Shown here in pieces: positions 17,251 to 27,300 of a stretch of 64,000 bases of DNA. The stretch's first letter is position 1. Each line of letters begins with the position of its first letter. Origin of the DNA: Prevotellaceae bacterium UBA2448 (GTDB lineage Bacteria > Bacteroidota > Bacteroidia > Bacteroidales > Bacteroidaceae); contig DDQG01000030.1 in NCBI GenBank assembly GCA_002342585.1, positions 1 to 64,000 of the forward strand, in the 5' to 3' direction. A program made the translations under genes and the position numbers. A model generated the notes under the pieces. The model was not told the DNA's origin. It saw only the letters and a list, made by a program, of their open reading frames with translations, and did not search any database.

Positions 17251-18405
17251 ATGTATAAAATAACATTTTTTATAGTAATTGCAACCATTATAAGTGCTTG
17301 TAGTGCAAATAAAACACACAATGTAAGTGGAAAAATAGAAAATGCGGCAGACTCAATGCTGTATGTCGAAGCATCAACTCTTGAAGGTATCAAAACAGTA
17401 GATTCCGTACGACTGAAGTCTGACGGAGATTATGCTTTTTCGGTAGAAGCACCAACGGAGAGTCCGGAGTTTTACAATCTGCGAATTGGCAACGAACGCA
17501 TACCATTCTCCATCGATAGCACAGAACAGATTACCATCACGGCTTCCCTACCCGATTTCAGTAAGAATTACATGGTAGAAGGAAACGAGAGTTCGAAGAA
17601 GATTAAAGAAATGTATGGGATGCAAATAAAGCTACAAAAACAAATTATCGATTTGGAACAAAACAAGGATATGTTCCCCGGTGATATTGTGGATAGTATC
17701 AACTCTCTGATTGCTGCATACAAAAAAATAGTGAAGGAGAAATACATATATCCCAACCCAGCAAATGCATCAGCATATTATGCTGTTTGTCAGTCGCTCA
17801 CCGACCTTCAGGGCACATGGTTTCTGTTCAATCCTCTGACAGATCGCGATGATGTAAAAGCATATGCAGCCGTAGCTACTGCATGGGATTGCTACTATCC
17901 AGATGCAGACCGTACAATTCAGATTTGTAATGCTGCAATCAAAGGACTTGACAATACTGCTACAAAGAAAGCAGAACCAATAAAGAGCATAGGTGGAAAG
18001 ACTGTTGAGGAAACTGGCATCATAGACGTGGAACTGCCTGATATCAAGAATAGAATTCAGAAACTCACTTCACTGAAGGGAAAAGTAGTACTGCTCGACT
18101 TCACTGTATTTGGAGCACCTGACTCGCCAGAGAGAACTCGTATGTTGCGTACACTTTACGACAAGTTTTCAAGTCGCGGATTTGAAATCTACCAAGTGGG
18201 CCTTGATGACGACATTCATTTCTGGAAATCCTCTGTAGAATATCTGCCCTGGATATCTGTACACGAAACAAACGGTATGGCTACAAATGCTTATGCCGTA
18301 AGTTCTGTTCCTACATTCTTCCTCATAAACCGCGAAAATGAGATTGTCCTCCGTTCCGACTTTATGAAAGGGTCGTTGGAGGACAATATAGAGAAACTTT
18401 TGTAA
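17251..18405 (+). CDS. Thioredoxin-fold lipoprotein lacking CxxC (DUF4369-like N-terminus)
   Basis: A 384-residue lipoprotein: signal to ISAC (C17), then a beta-rich DUF4369-like domain (about 23-110), a helical linker and a C-terminal AhpC/TSA-type thioredoxin fold (about 245-384). The fold is clear from LKGKVVLLDFTVFGAPDSPE, YQVGLDDD, the SSVPTFFLIN cis-proline segment and NEIVLRSDF. The redox site should read WCxxC, but positions 287-294 read FGAPDSPE with no cysteine, so it cannot act as a disulfide oxidoreductase. A binding or chaperone role at the periplasmic face is inference. Low-complexity TTAAAGG repeats follow the stop. Confidence 0.8.
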   Translation: MYKITFFIVIATIISACSANKTHNVSGKIENAADSMLYVEASTLEGIKTVDSVRLKSDGDYAFSVEAPTESPEFYNLRIGNERIPFSIDSTEQITITASLPDFSKNYMVEGNESSKKIKEMYGMQIKLQKQIIDLEQNKDMFPGDIVDSINSLIAAYKKIVKEKYIYPNPANASAYYAVCQSLTDLQGTWFLFNPLTDRDDVKAYAAVATAWDCYYPDADRTIQICNAAIKGLDNTATKKAEPIKSIGGKTVEETGIIDVELPDIKNRIQKLTSLKGKVVLLDFTVFGAPDSPERTRMLRTLYDKFSSRGFEIYQVGLDDDIHFWKSSVEYLPWISVHETNGMATNAYAVSSVPTFFLINRENEIVLRSDFMKGSLEDNIEKLL

Positions 18406-18455
18406 CGGTTAAAGGTTAAAGGTTATCGGGAACGGTAAACGGCAAACCGTAAACA
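18403..18455. repeat. TTAAAGG / CGGTAAAC low-complexity spacer
   Basis: Units GGTTAAA and CGGTAAACGG separate two convergent genes. The same GGTTAAAGG word occurs at 14057-14077 and 43914-43930. Confidence 0.7.
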
Positions 18456-18458
18456 AAA

Positions 18459-19550
18459 TCACACATATTCTGTTCCGAGGTCGAGTTGTGCAGTATTCAC
18501 AAAACTACGAATGACGCTTTGGTCATCGCGTTTGCATACAAGGATGACATTTCCTTCTTCAGCAACGACATAGTCAGAAAGGCCTTGGAGTACAGCAACG
18601 TGGCCGTCGGGCAGACGAACCAGACAGTTGTCGCAACCATAAAGCACTGCTTTTGAGTTGTTCACCAAAGCATTTCCCTTATCGTCGGTATCCATGTAAT
18701 TATACACATTCTCCCAAGTACCAAGGTCGGCCCATCCGAAATGACATAACATCACATCGACATTTTCAACCTTCTCGAGCACAGTCTGTTCCAAAGCCAT
18801 ATTAGGCAGTTTGGCATACAATTCAGAAACTACATCTTTGATATTTATGCCTGTAGAATAATGTACTCTGAGTTCTTCGATGATGTCATTATAGAACCCA
18901 GACGCTTCCTTAATAGCTTTGAGAAAAGCTTTTGCAGACCAAATATAGATACCGGTATTCCATAGGAATTCACCACTCTCATAGAATATTTTAGCAAATT
19001 CCTCCTGTGGTTTTTCGGTAAAGGTCTGCACTGTGAAAATATTCTGAGACATCTTCGACGACATCTGAATATATCCGTAAGTGGTATCTGGTCTGGTAGG
19101 TTTCACACCAAGAGTAAGCAAACGCTGATGACGATGAGCATAATCAAGTCCCAAGAGAACTTCGTCAGAGAACACACCGTTTTGCATATCTGTGATATTT
19201 TGGTCGCTTGGACTTATTACCAACACACCATTAGGATTTCGTCTTGAGACCTCTGCAGAAGCCCATGTAACAGGTGGTACAGTATTACGTCGAATCGGTT
19301 CAAGCAATAGGTTTTCTTCAGGCAATTCCGGCAATTGTTGACGAACCATATCAGCATATTCCTTATTGGTTGTAACAAGGATATTATTCACATCAATAAA
19401 TTTACGGTAACGCTTATATGTTGTTTGCAACAATGTCTCACCTGTACCGAGCAAATCAATAAACTGTTTCGGTTTGCTTTGGCGACTGACTGGCCAAATT
19501 CGAGATCCAACTCCACCTGCAAGGATTACACAATAAAAATTCTTGTCCAT
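18459..19550 (-). CDS. Mannose-1-phosphate guanylyltransferase
   Basis: A 363-residue nucleotidyltransferase that makes GDP-mannose from mannose-1-phosphate and GTP. The pyrophosphorylase signature LAGGVGSRIWPVSRQSKPKQF is at residues 10-30; SPSDQ, FTEKP and NTGIYIW follow, and a beta-helix-like C-terminus (about 275-363) ends it. Length matches the monofunctional ManC type without the isomerase domain of long CpsB proteins. It feeds GDP-mannose or GDP-fucose into glycans. It has no operon partner here. Confidence 0.92.
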   Translation of the reverse strand: MDKNFYCVILAGGVGSRIWPVSRQSKPKQFIDLLGTGETLLQTTYKRYRKFIDVNNILVTTNKEYADMVRQQLPELPEENLLLEPIRRNTVPPVTWASAEVSRRNPNGVLVISPSDQNITDMQNGVFSDEVLLGLDYAHRHQRLLTLGVKPTRPDTTYGYIQMSSKMSQNIFTVQTFTEKPQEEFAKIFYESGEFLWNTGIYIWSAKAFLKAIKEASGFYNDIIEELRVHYSTGINIKDVVSELYAKLPNMALEQTVLEKVENVDVMLCHFGWADLGTWENVYNYMDTDDKGNALVNNSKAVLYGCDNCLVRLPDGHVAVLQGLSDYVVAEEGNVILVCKRDDQSVIRSFVNTAQLDLGTEYV

Positions 19551-19654
19551 AGTATTAGCTTGAAAACGTTGCTAATTTATACATAAAAACGATTGCATGC
19601 AAGTATTTATTACATTTTTCACATGTTCTAACTTATATTTTCACACTTTTCTCG

Positions 19655-19662
19655 TAACTTCG
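19655..19662 (+). promoter_or_regulatory. -7 promoter element
   Basis: TAACTTCG, a TAnnTTCG-type box, lies 17 bases before the ABC-F start codon. Confidence 0.45.
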
Positions 19663-19679
19663 CGCATATTTTTAAACTC

Positions 19680-21674
19680 ATGGTTTCGATAAACAATTTA
19701 AAAGTAGAATTTGGAGCTGAACCATTGTTTACTGATGTAAGCTTTGTAATCAACCCAAAAGATCGCATAGCACTGGTAGGAAAGAATGGTGCCGGAAAGT
19801 CCACAATGCTTAAAATTATAGCAGGACTACAACAACCGACCAGTGGCGAAGTAGCACGTCAGAAAGATATCACCATCGGTTATCTGCCACAGGTGATGGT
19901 TTTGAGTGACGAACGAACAGTATTGGAAGAGGCAGAAACAGCCTTCGCGCATATCACAAAGTTGAAAGAACACCTTGACGACTTGAATCGCCAGCTTAGT
20001 GAACGAACTGATTACGAGAGCGAAGAATACATGCAACTCGTAGAACAGTTCAGTCATGAAAACGATCGTTACACTATGATTGGTGGTGAGAATTACCAAG
20101 CAGAAATGGAACGAACACTTATCGGACTGGGATTTCAGCATAGTGACTTCAACCGTCCGACGAAGGAGTTTTCGGGTGGTTGGAGAATGCGTATCGAACT
20201 TGCAAAACTGCTTATGCTGAAACCCGACCTACTGCTTCTCGACGAACCTACCAACCACCTCGACATCGGTTCTATTCAGTGGTTGGAACAGTTCCTACAG
20301 AATCGTGCCAATGCTGTAGTACTTGTAAGTCACGACCGTGCATTTATAAATAATGTGACAAACAGAACAATCGAAATCAGTTGTCATCGCATCAACGACT
20401 ACAAGGTTAAGTACGACGAATACGTAAAACTAAGAGCCGAACGACGCGAAGCACAAATCCGAGCATACGAGAATCAGCAGAAAGAGATTGCAGACATAAA
20501 AGCTTTTATCGAAACCTTTAGATACAAACCAACAAAGTCCAACCAAGTGCAATCGCGCATCAAACAACTTGAGAAGATTGTGCCTATTGAGATTGACGAG
20601 ATAGACACATCTCAGTTACATCTGAAGTTTCCACCCTGTCTGCGTTCTGGCGACTATCCTGTTATCTGTAAGGATGTAGCAAAGAGTTATAAACGACAGA
20701 TATTCCACGATGTGAACCTCACTATTAAACGAGGAGAGAAGGTCGCCTTCGTAGGAAATAACGGTGAAGGAAAATCAACTCTCGTAAAATGTATCATGGG
20801 TGAGATTCCGTTCGAGGGAGAACTGAAGGTGGGACATAATGTGCAAATTGGTTATTTTGCACAGAATCAGGCTCAGTTGCTTGACGGAAACCAAACAGTA
20901 TTCGAAACTATAGACAGAGTGGCACGAGGAGATATCCGTCTGAAAATTCGTGATATACTTGGTGCATTTATGTTTGGCGGTGAAGCCAGCGACAAATATG
21001 TAAAGGTATTGAGTGGTGGCGAACGCAGTCGATTGGCGATGATTCGCCTCTTGCTCGAACCGGTAAACTTACTTATTCTCGACGAACCTACCAACCACCT
21101 CGACATGCAGTCGAAGGATGTATTGAAGCAGGCCATAAGAGATTTCGACGGAACTGCTATCATTGTATCTCACGACCGTGACTTTCTAGACGGATTGGTT
21201 GAGAAAGTATATGAATTTGGAGGTGGAGCAGTTCGTGAACACATTGGTGGCATCTATGACTTCCTGCAGAAAAAACAGATAAAGAGTCTGAGTGAACTGG
21301 GGCAGACAATGAGTAGCAGCGGCAGTCCTACAGCCAGTGGCAAACAAGACACCACTAAGAAAACTACAGAAACTCCAAAAACAGAAAAATCAGTTGACAA
21401 GCCATCGGAGAAACAAAAACCACAGATGAGTTATGCTGACCAGAAGGCACACAACCGCATTGTTCGCAAAGCAGAAAAAGAGGTTGCTGATGCAGAAGCA
21501 GAAGTAACTCGACTGGAAACAGCCATAAAAGAAGCAGAACAGGTGTTAGCTACTCCGGAGGGTGCTCGCGACTCACAACTCTTGAATAAATACTTCGAAC
21601 TGAAACATCAGTTAGAAGAGGCGGAAGACCGTTGGACTACCCTTAGCGAAGAACTGGAGAGGGTTAGAGGTTAG
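19680..21674 (+). CDS. ABC-F family ribosome-associated ATPase
   Basis: A 664-residue soluble protein with two ABC cassettes and no membrane segment. Cassette 1: GKNGAGKST, FSGGWRMRIELA, LLLLDEPTNHLD. Cassette 2: GNNGEGKST, LSGGERSRLAM, LLILDEPTNHLD. The charged linker between them (about 235-300, KYDEYVKLRAERREAQIRAYENQ) is the P-site tRNA interaction motif. The C-terminus is first Ser/Thr/Lys-rich (about 540-590), then a coiled coil (about 600-660), resembling the Uup/YheS end. Such proteins act on the translating ribosome. Its stop overlaps the convergent endonuclease gene by 4 bases. Confidence 0.92.
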   Translation: MVSINNLKVEFGAEPLFTDVSFVINPKDRIALVGKNGAGKSTMLKIIAGLQQPTSGEVARQKDITIGYLPQVMVLSDERTVLEEAETAFAHITKLKEHLDDLNRQLSERTDYESEEYMQLVEQFSHENDRYTMIGGENYQAEMERTLIGLGFQHSDFNRPTKEFSGGWRMRIELAKLLMLKPDLLLLDEPTNHLDIGSIQWLEQFLQNRANAVVLVSHDRAFINNVTNRTIEISCHRINDYKVKYDEYVKLRAERREAQIRAYENQQKEIADIKAFIETFRYKPTKSNQVQSRIKQLEKIVPIEIDEIDTSQLHLKFPPCLRSGDYPVICKDVAKSYKRQIFHDVNLTIKRGEKVAFVGNNGEGKSTLVKCIMGEIPFEGELKVGHNVQIGYFAQNQAQLLDGNQTVFETIDRVARGDIRLKIRDILGAFMFGGEASDKYVKVLSGGERSRLAMIRLLLEPVNLLILDEPTNHLDMQSKDVLKQAIRDFDGTAIIVSHDRDFLDGLVEKVYEFGGGAVREHIGGIYDFLQKKQIKSLSELGQTMSSSGSPTASGKQDTTKKTTETPKTEKSVDKPSEKQKPQMSYADQKAHNRIVRKAEKEVADAEAEVTRLETAIKEAEQVLATPEGARDSQLLNKYFELKHQLEEAEDRWTTLSEELERVRG

Positions 21675-22651
21675 AGTCCCCAAGCTGCGGGTTGGCAATC
21701 GCGTTCTACCTTTCGTTCCAAACCATCGGGGAGGTTAGGATAAAAATCTATCCCTGTTATTTTTTCCACTCTATCTACAGGAACGGCAAACTTACTGATT
21801 GGTTCGTGCAAATCGAGGTTTGGCACAATAAAGCCGATAGCTTTAGGAGCATCGCCCATCATAAGAATTACCTTGAAGAAACGGTCAGGAACAGATACAC
21901 GAAGATTCTTCCTATTTCCTATTTTCTTTGGAGAAGGAGTATCGAAAATAGGACCACAAACAATATAAAGATCAGCTCCTTTGTTTGCCCATTCACGACA
22001 ACGGATTTCCAAATCGTTCCACCATCCACCATTGAGATCGTGATCCTGAGGACAGATATTTGTCATCATAAATGACTCAGCCATAGCCTGTTCACTATTC
22101 TTATTATCTCCTGCCGGACACATATGTCCGCGGTCATAACCAGAGCGGGAGAAGTCGGAAGGCAAAACCCTACTACTCTCTCCCAGTACCATATCTTCTA
22201 TGTAGTCACCACGTTTTGCCCCTCCCTTAGTACGGGCATCAGTCAAATGCCAAGCAACATAATTCGGGCAGGAAGTAATAAGATTATAACTTACTATAAA
22301 AGCAGATTTAAACAACAAAACTTCGGGATTCTTCTCAATTGGAGCAGGTTGTTCAAGTTGTTCGTAAACCACCTGTGAGAGTCCTTCGCTCGGAGCGTCT
22401 GCCTCTGCATCCGCACTCTTTGGTGCAGGTTCTGCGGTAAAGTTCTCCGACCCAGCAACCGACTGAGTATTCTCTGCTGTTCCACCAGTCACATAACTAT
22501 CATCAGCATTCACCCCACTCCACTTATCCTGATTCTGCCTGTCAGAACCAGAACAATTTTTCAGTGTTATAGCAAGGTAAAAAACTGCAAACACACAAGC
22601 ACACACCAATAGCACCAAAGCAGGCTTTCTATTTTGTTTTTGTTTTTTCAT
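21671..22651 (-). CDS. DNA/RNA non-specific endonuclease, membrane-anchored
   Basis: A 326-residue protein with an N-terminal hydrophobic helix (residues 11-30, ALVLLVCACVFAVFYLAITL) followed by a Cys. An acidic linker comes next, then a beta-beta-alpha-metal nuclease domain (about 125-320). The hallmark DRGHMCPAGD gives the catalytic His, and MTNICPQDHDLNGGWWNDLE supplies the metal-binding Asn. This is the NucA/Serratia nuclease family. It is probably periplasmic or surface-anchored and used for nucleic-acid scavenging. It lies 46 bases after the DUF4421 gene on the same strand. Confidence 0.9.
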   Translation of the reverse strand: MKKQKQNRKPALVLLVCACVFAVFYLAITLKNCSGSDRQNQDKWSGVNADDSYVTGGTAENTQSVAGSENFTAEPAPKSADAEADAPSEGLSQVVYEQLEQPAPIEKNPEVLLFKSAFIVSYNLITSCPNYVAWHLTDARTKGGAKRGDYIEDMVLGESSRVLPSDFSRSGYDRGHMCPAGDNKNSEQAMAESFMMTNICPQDHDLNGGWWNDLEIRCREWANKGADLYIVCGPIFDTPSPKKIGNRKNLRVSVPDRFFKVILMMGDAPKAIGFIVPNLDLHEPISKFAVPVDRVEKITGIDFYPNLPDGLERKVERDCQPAAWGL

Positions 22652-22697
22652 TTTCTTATTAGATTATGATACAACATTACATGTAAGTTATAAAAAA

Positions 22698-23924
22698 TCA
22701 GAATCGGTATCCGAAGTTCACCTGCGCATCAGCTTCTCTGTTGTTAATCTTTGTGTCGGCGTTGTTTCTATACAGATACTGTCGATAGTTCATGAGAAAG
22801 TTAAGCAGAAAGCGATTGAAACTATAACTTACGGCAAGACGTGCGTAACAGTTGAAAACAAAACGGCTACGACCATTATCTACGGCATCATAATAATGAG
22901 CATCATAATTACTCCAACGCTGGCGCTCAGCCTCTATCTGCTGGGCTCTGATGTCCGGGTCGGTAGATGTACCTGCGTATGCGTATGCCACGCCAGAGTC
23001 ACTAGACTTGTGTACCAGATGGTTCCAAAGTGAAATCATTGGAATCACAGACGCGTGAATAACCACTTTTCCTCCATTTATCGACCAGTTATATCCATAT
23101 CCAGGACCTAAAGAGATTTTCCAGTTGCGAAAGGAATCATGCTCATGGTTAAAGAGTTTGTCAGCTCCGAACAGGCTCTGGTAGTAGTTTGCCATAACGA
23201 AGAGGCTGCCGGCGCTGCGTCTTTGCACCATATCGCCGTATGCTCCTGCCGCAAGACTGAACTTCTTGTGGTTAAAGACATAATATCCTTCCACATAGAA
23301 AATCTTCAGGTTCATACTACCTGAAGGAATTGTGGTCTCAGACGTTATAGCCGGGTCGGCCACTCCAGTCTCCACATTACGTTTCCATTGGCTCATGCCC
23401 TGGTTGAAGGCAGCATCAAGGGTTCCCTCCATGTTTCTTAGGTGCTTGTATCGGATACGAAATCCCCATACAGAGCCGTTCTTCGCAAGACCGAAAGACA
23501 TACTGTAACGATTACGAATGGGAATGGGGAGCTCTATACTGATACCGCGCCAGTCAATACCCAACTCAACTTCCGACTGGTAAGTATGCATATCGGACAT
23601 CACATATTTCTTTTCGGACATATTGGGCGGCATATAACGCTTATCCAAAGGAATATCCGCGTCATTGACAGACACAGGAAAGTCTATGTCGTGCTGCTGA
23701 AAATAACCGTAATACCCGAGATATACCATACGGTCATACTTCTGTCTGCGAATATAAGTGCTGTCAAGACCCGCATCCTGCATACGGTTTATCGCGTCGT
23801 CAACGTTTTTAAGCAATTTACCAAAACCATGACTCCAAAAACTTCTTTTCTCCTGTGCACCTGCGCAGAGTGTGCAGGAAATTACTAATACCCATAATAA
23901 AAATAAGCGATACTTCATATTCAT
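22698..23924 (-). CDS. DUF4421 family protein, secreted
   Basis: A 408-residue protein with signal peptide (MKYRLFLLWVLVISCTLCAGA-Q). The mature part contains DUF4421 features: a KYDRMVYLGYYGY segment, SEVELGIDWRGISIELPIP, SMSFGLAKNGSVWGFRIRY and many aromatic-rich strands ending VNFGYRF. The pattern suggests an outer-membrane beta-barrel. Starts at 23924 and 23918 are both possible. The function is unknown. It may be cotranscribed with the downstream endonuclease. Confidence 0.78.
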   Translation of the reverse strand: MNMKYRLFLLWVLVISCTLCAGAQEKRSFWSHGFGKLLKNVDDAINRMQDAGLDSTYIRRQKYDRMVYLGYYGYFQQHDIDFPVSVNDADIPLDKRYMPPNMSEKKYVMSDMHTYQSEVELGIDWRGISIELPIPIRNRYSMSFGLAKNGSVWGFRIRYKHLRNMEGTLDAAFNQGMSQWKRNVETGVADPAITSETTIPSGSMNLKIFYVEGYYVFNHKKFSLAAGAYGDMVQRRSAGSLFVMANYYQSLFGADKLFNHEHDSFRNWKISLGPGYGYNWSINGGKVVIHASVIPMISLWNHLVHKSSDSGVAYAYAGTSTDPDIRAQQIEAERQRWSNYDAHYYDAVDNGRSRFVFNCYARLAVSYSFNRFLLNFLMNYRQYLYRNNADTKINNREADAQVNFGYRF

Positions 23925-24028
23925 TCAATATGGATTGCTGCCATATTTTTTTCGTATTTTCAATTCTGTTATTTCAATAATGTTTTTGCAAAAGTATATA
24001 ATTTCAATGTCTTTACAAAAAACAAAAC

Positions 24029-24164
24029 AAAAAAATCACAATTTTATTTTGTATTTCGCAGTAATAGTAGTACCGTTGACTACGTCGAAAGTAGGCTGCA
24101 CCTCGGAAATAATAAAAAAAATCACAATTTTATTTTGTATTTCGCTCGGTTTGCACTACCTTTG
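24029..24164 (+). promoter_or_regulatory. Duplicated promoter upstream of tRNA-Met
   Basis: A perfect 31-bp direct repeat occurs at 24029-24059 and 24115-24145. In each copy the TTTG (24048-24051 and 24134-24137) lies exactly 19 bases before a -7-like box: TACCGTTG (24071-24078) and TACCTTTG (24157-24164). The second is the likely tRNA promoter; the first has lost one consensus base. Confidence 0.7.
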
Positions 24165-24183
24165 CACCCGCAAACGAAAATAT

Positions 24184-24256
24184 CGCGGGATGGAGCAGTT
24201 GGTAGCTCGCCAGGCTCATAACCTGGAGGTCGGAGGTTCGAGTCCCCCTCCCGCAA
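24184..24256 (+). tRNA. tRNA-Met (CAU), initiator-type
   Basis: A 73-base cloverleaf with anticodon CAT at 24217-24219. The acceptor stem CGCGGGA/TCCCGCA has an unpaired C1-A72, the hallmark of bacterial initiator tRNA; the D arm is GAGC/GCTC. The anticodon stem is CCAGG/CCTGG, so position 29-41 is A-T rather than the third G-C pair usual in initiators. The T stem GGAGG/CCCCC has one A-C mismatch. CCA is not encoded. Confidence 0.9.
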
Positions 24257-24264
24257 CTAAGACG

Positions 24265-24290
24265 AAGACATCATTACGATGTCTTTTTTT
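24265..24290 (+). terminator. Intrinsic terminator of tRNA-Met
   Basis: AAGACATC (24265-24272) pairs with GATGTCTT (24278-24285) around ATTAC, followed by a T-run. Confidence 0.9.
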
Positions 24291-24316
24291 GTTTTCTAGA
24301 ACAGAAGGAGTTATTT

Positions 24317-27300
24317 TCAAAACTCTACTTCAGTCTGTTCTATCAAAGCTTTGAAGATATTGTTCTTGCTCAGCAATTCCTTATTGCCTATAAGCAACAT
24401 TTGTTCGCGAGCTCGAGTCAGAGCCACATTCAGTTTTCGGTCAACCACTGCCCCACTCTCCTCGAAACAGTTGTTCGTAAGGAAATCCAGCTGATACTCA
24501 TACTGCACAGTGAAGCCGTAGATAATCACATCGCGTTCACTGCCCTGATAGCGTTCTACTGTATCGATAGTGATATTATCGAGAACACCCTTTCCTACCC
24601 TTTGTTCTATAGCCCTGCGCACAGTAGCTATTTGGTTTCTGTATGGAACTATTACACCTACACTCTCCGTCTCGGAAAACTCCCTTTCAGCAGCTTTGTA
24701 CAGATTCTTTACAGCCACAACAGCATCAGCAATCAGTTCCGCTTCTGGCAGGTTCACCTTTGCCGACGGACTATGTTGTGGACGGGATACATTTACGAAA
24801 GCAATTCGGTGTGTAGCCAGCAACTTTTCCATTTCTGTCCCTATATTATAATATTGTGTAAACGTAAGTGGTTGTTCCTGGTGTGGCAGAGGTATGGTAT
24901 TCAGTTTGCCCTCATAGAAGTAATCACAAGCGAACTGAGCCACATCCCTGTGCATTCGTCCCTGACGAGTAAAACGTTCAATTAGTTCTGGCGGACTGAT
25001 TCTGAGCAGTCGTTCGAAAAGAGAATTTCTGCAATTGGTCAGCCCTATTCTGTTTAGCACAGGCCGATCAACAGCCGACTCCTCTTCTGTCTGTTGCACA
25101 ACAGCAGGTAGTTGCTTGTGGTCACCAATAAAATAAAATCTGCGAATACTGCTCTTCTCCCCACACTTAGCCGACATGATACCCAGCAGGTGAGGTTCGA
25201 GGATTTGCGAAGCCTCGTCAATAATCGCAAGTGAAAAGGGTCGCATAGTCAAAATCTGGTGATGCGAAGTGATGGAAGTAGTAGTGCCTACAACTATTCT
25301 TGCGGAAAGCAAAAGATGACGAATCAGGTGTATATTCTCACATTCAGCCACTTTGTTTTCCAGCAGATATGGTTTATAAACATCAGGACAAGAGAGCGCA
25401 CTACCAATACGGATGAAATCCAGTCCGTCCTTCACCAGTTTGGAACAAATCTCATCAACTGCCCTATTGGTATAGGAAAGCAAAAGCACAGAATGTGAAG
25501 GATCTGCGAGTTCGTCGCGCAACCGCCGCATCAGTCCGAAACTGGTCTTGCCTGTTCCCGGGGGACCAATCAACAGCGAGTAGTCGTCTGCAGTTGCTTT
25601 GCGTTGTCCAAGAAGCAAATCACGTCTGTCCTTTTCGGCATTGAGGAAAGCAAAGAGCGAACGATATATACTTCCATATGAAGACTCAATAAAATCGTGC
25701 TCCACAGCCCACATAGTGTCCTCATCCTGTCGGAACACGATATCATTACTTTGTGGGGCACGAAGTTGGAGTCGAAGTGTATCGGTTGTAATTTCAGCTA
25801 TTGAAGCACGAAACACTATTCCCCTTCTCACATCTGGAACAGTATCCTTACGGTATTTATAAAGCACCACCACATCACCTACTCGAAAATTCGGGAGGTA
25901 ATCCCCATCGTCAGCCGTAGTAAGCAGTTCCACGGTGTCGCGAGTGGTATTCAGAATTCTCAGATTATAGAAAATATTACCTGCAAGTCGTTTTTCATCA
26001 AGAGTACAATTCCACAGGGCACTCAACCCACTGGCCTCCTTCTGCGAATTGCCAATCTTCGAAAGCACATGTTCCCTCTGAACGAAAGTGAACATTCGAA
26101 GGAAATAAGCCCTTTCAACTTCCGATGCAGTTTGGATAGTTCTCAAAGTCTGTTGTAGCGGAGTCAAGAGATACGCCAACGTAAAAGCGTCGTTTAACCC
26201 TCTTACATTTATTTTGTCGATAGTGATATGTTCTAGCAGATGAGCACCGCCCTTGCTACAATAGAACTCCATCCATGCTATTTGGTTTCTTACCCTAAGA
26301 ATTTCGAACAGCAGTTTGGGGGCTGGAGTTTCCTTAATCAGTCCGTCCGGATATTTTGAGTAAAGCAGGAAACAGGATATATCCTCGTTTTTCAGTTTAA
26401 AATTATAATGCAGCAGAGCCAGGTATAGCAACATCTGACAATAGTGTTTCTCCACATGTCCGTTGGTGTTGTAATCTTTCTTTCCCGACTTTTGTTCCAT
26501 GAGTACCTTATAGTCACTCTGCATCAAGTCCATACGTCCTTGTACGCCAAGCATCTCACAGAAGAACGAAGGTTCCAACAGTATCTTATCTATGTCGATA
26601 TACTTATCCTCGGTAAAGGCAGTTTCCAGAATCTCGCGGATATTCCGTCGTTGGTTTCGAGCCTCATCATGGAACCCACTCATCTCATCTATACAGGCAG
26701 CTATGGAAAGACTATTTTTGCAGAAGAAATCCGCCACACTGTCCTTGTATGGTTTCCGTTCTGTCTGCCGAGCTCTACTCCACAATTCTTCGTCAAGCAT
26801 CTGACTGGCAAAATTTCCGAGCAGAATATGTTTCGTAGCATCACGACTTTCAAACTTTCTCAGAAGGTAATAATATGCCGTAGCTCCAAAAGGTTGAAAG
26901 CAATCCGCTATGGCAGAAATATCGATAAGGTAATCAGGTTGATAAATAATCAGTTCCGGGTAATACACCCCGTTTTTCAGGTACGGATTCACCAGATTCA
27001 GTTGATCTCCATTCGACAGCAGAGCAGCAATATAATTCCAGTTACCGAGGAAATTAGAATTATCTGTATAACAAACCTTCACATTACCTCCTTGTTCTGT
27101 GTCTGCTGCACCATATATATAATGTGCATCCCAAGAAACAACGGAAATGCGCATGCAAACAGACTCCGAACTTGGAACTTGAATCTTGGAACTTGAATCT
27201 TGAAACTTGGAATCTTGAACCTTGAACCACGAACCATTAACATCCTCAAGTCCATAGGCCGCCTTTATGAAAAGGGTTACAGCCTTTAGGTCAAATCCAA

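Noticed and set aside
24029..24145. CRISPR-like repeat pair before tRNA-Met
   Set aside because: There are only two copies, no third repeat or cas genes, and the repeat contains a promoter element with exact spacing.
27168..27235. Frameshift in the nuclease-helicase gene at the repeat
   Set aside because: The frame stays open through the repeat and the domains on both sides are in the same frame.
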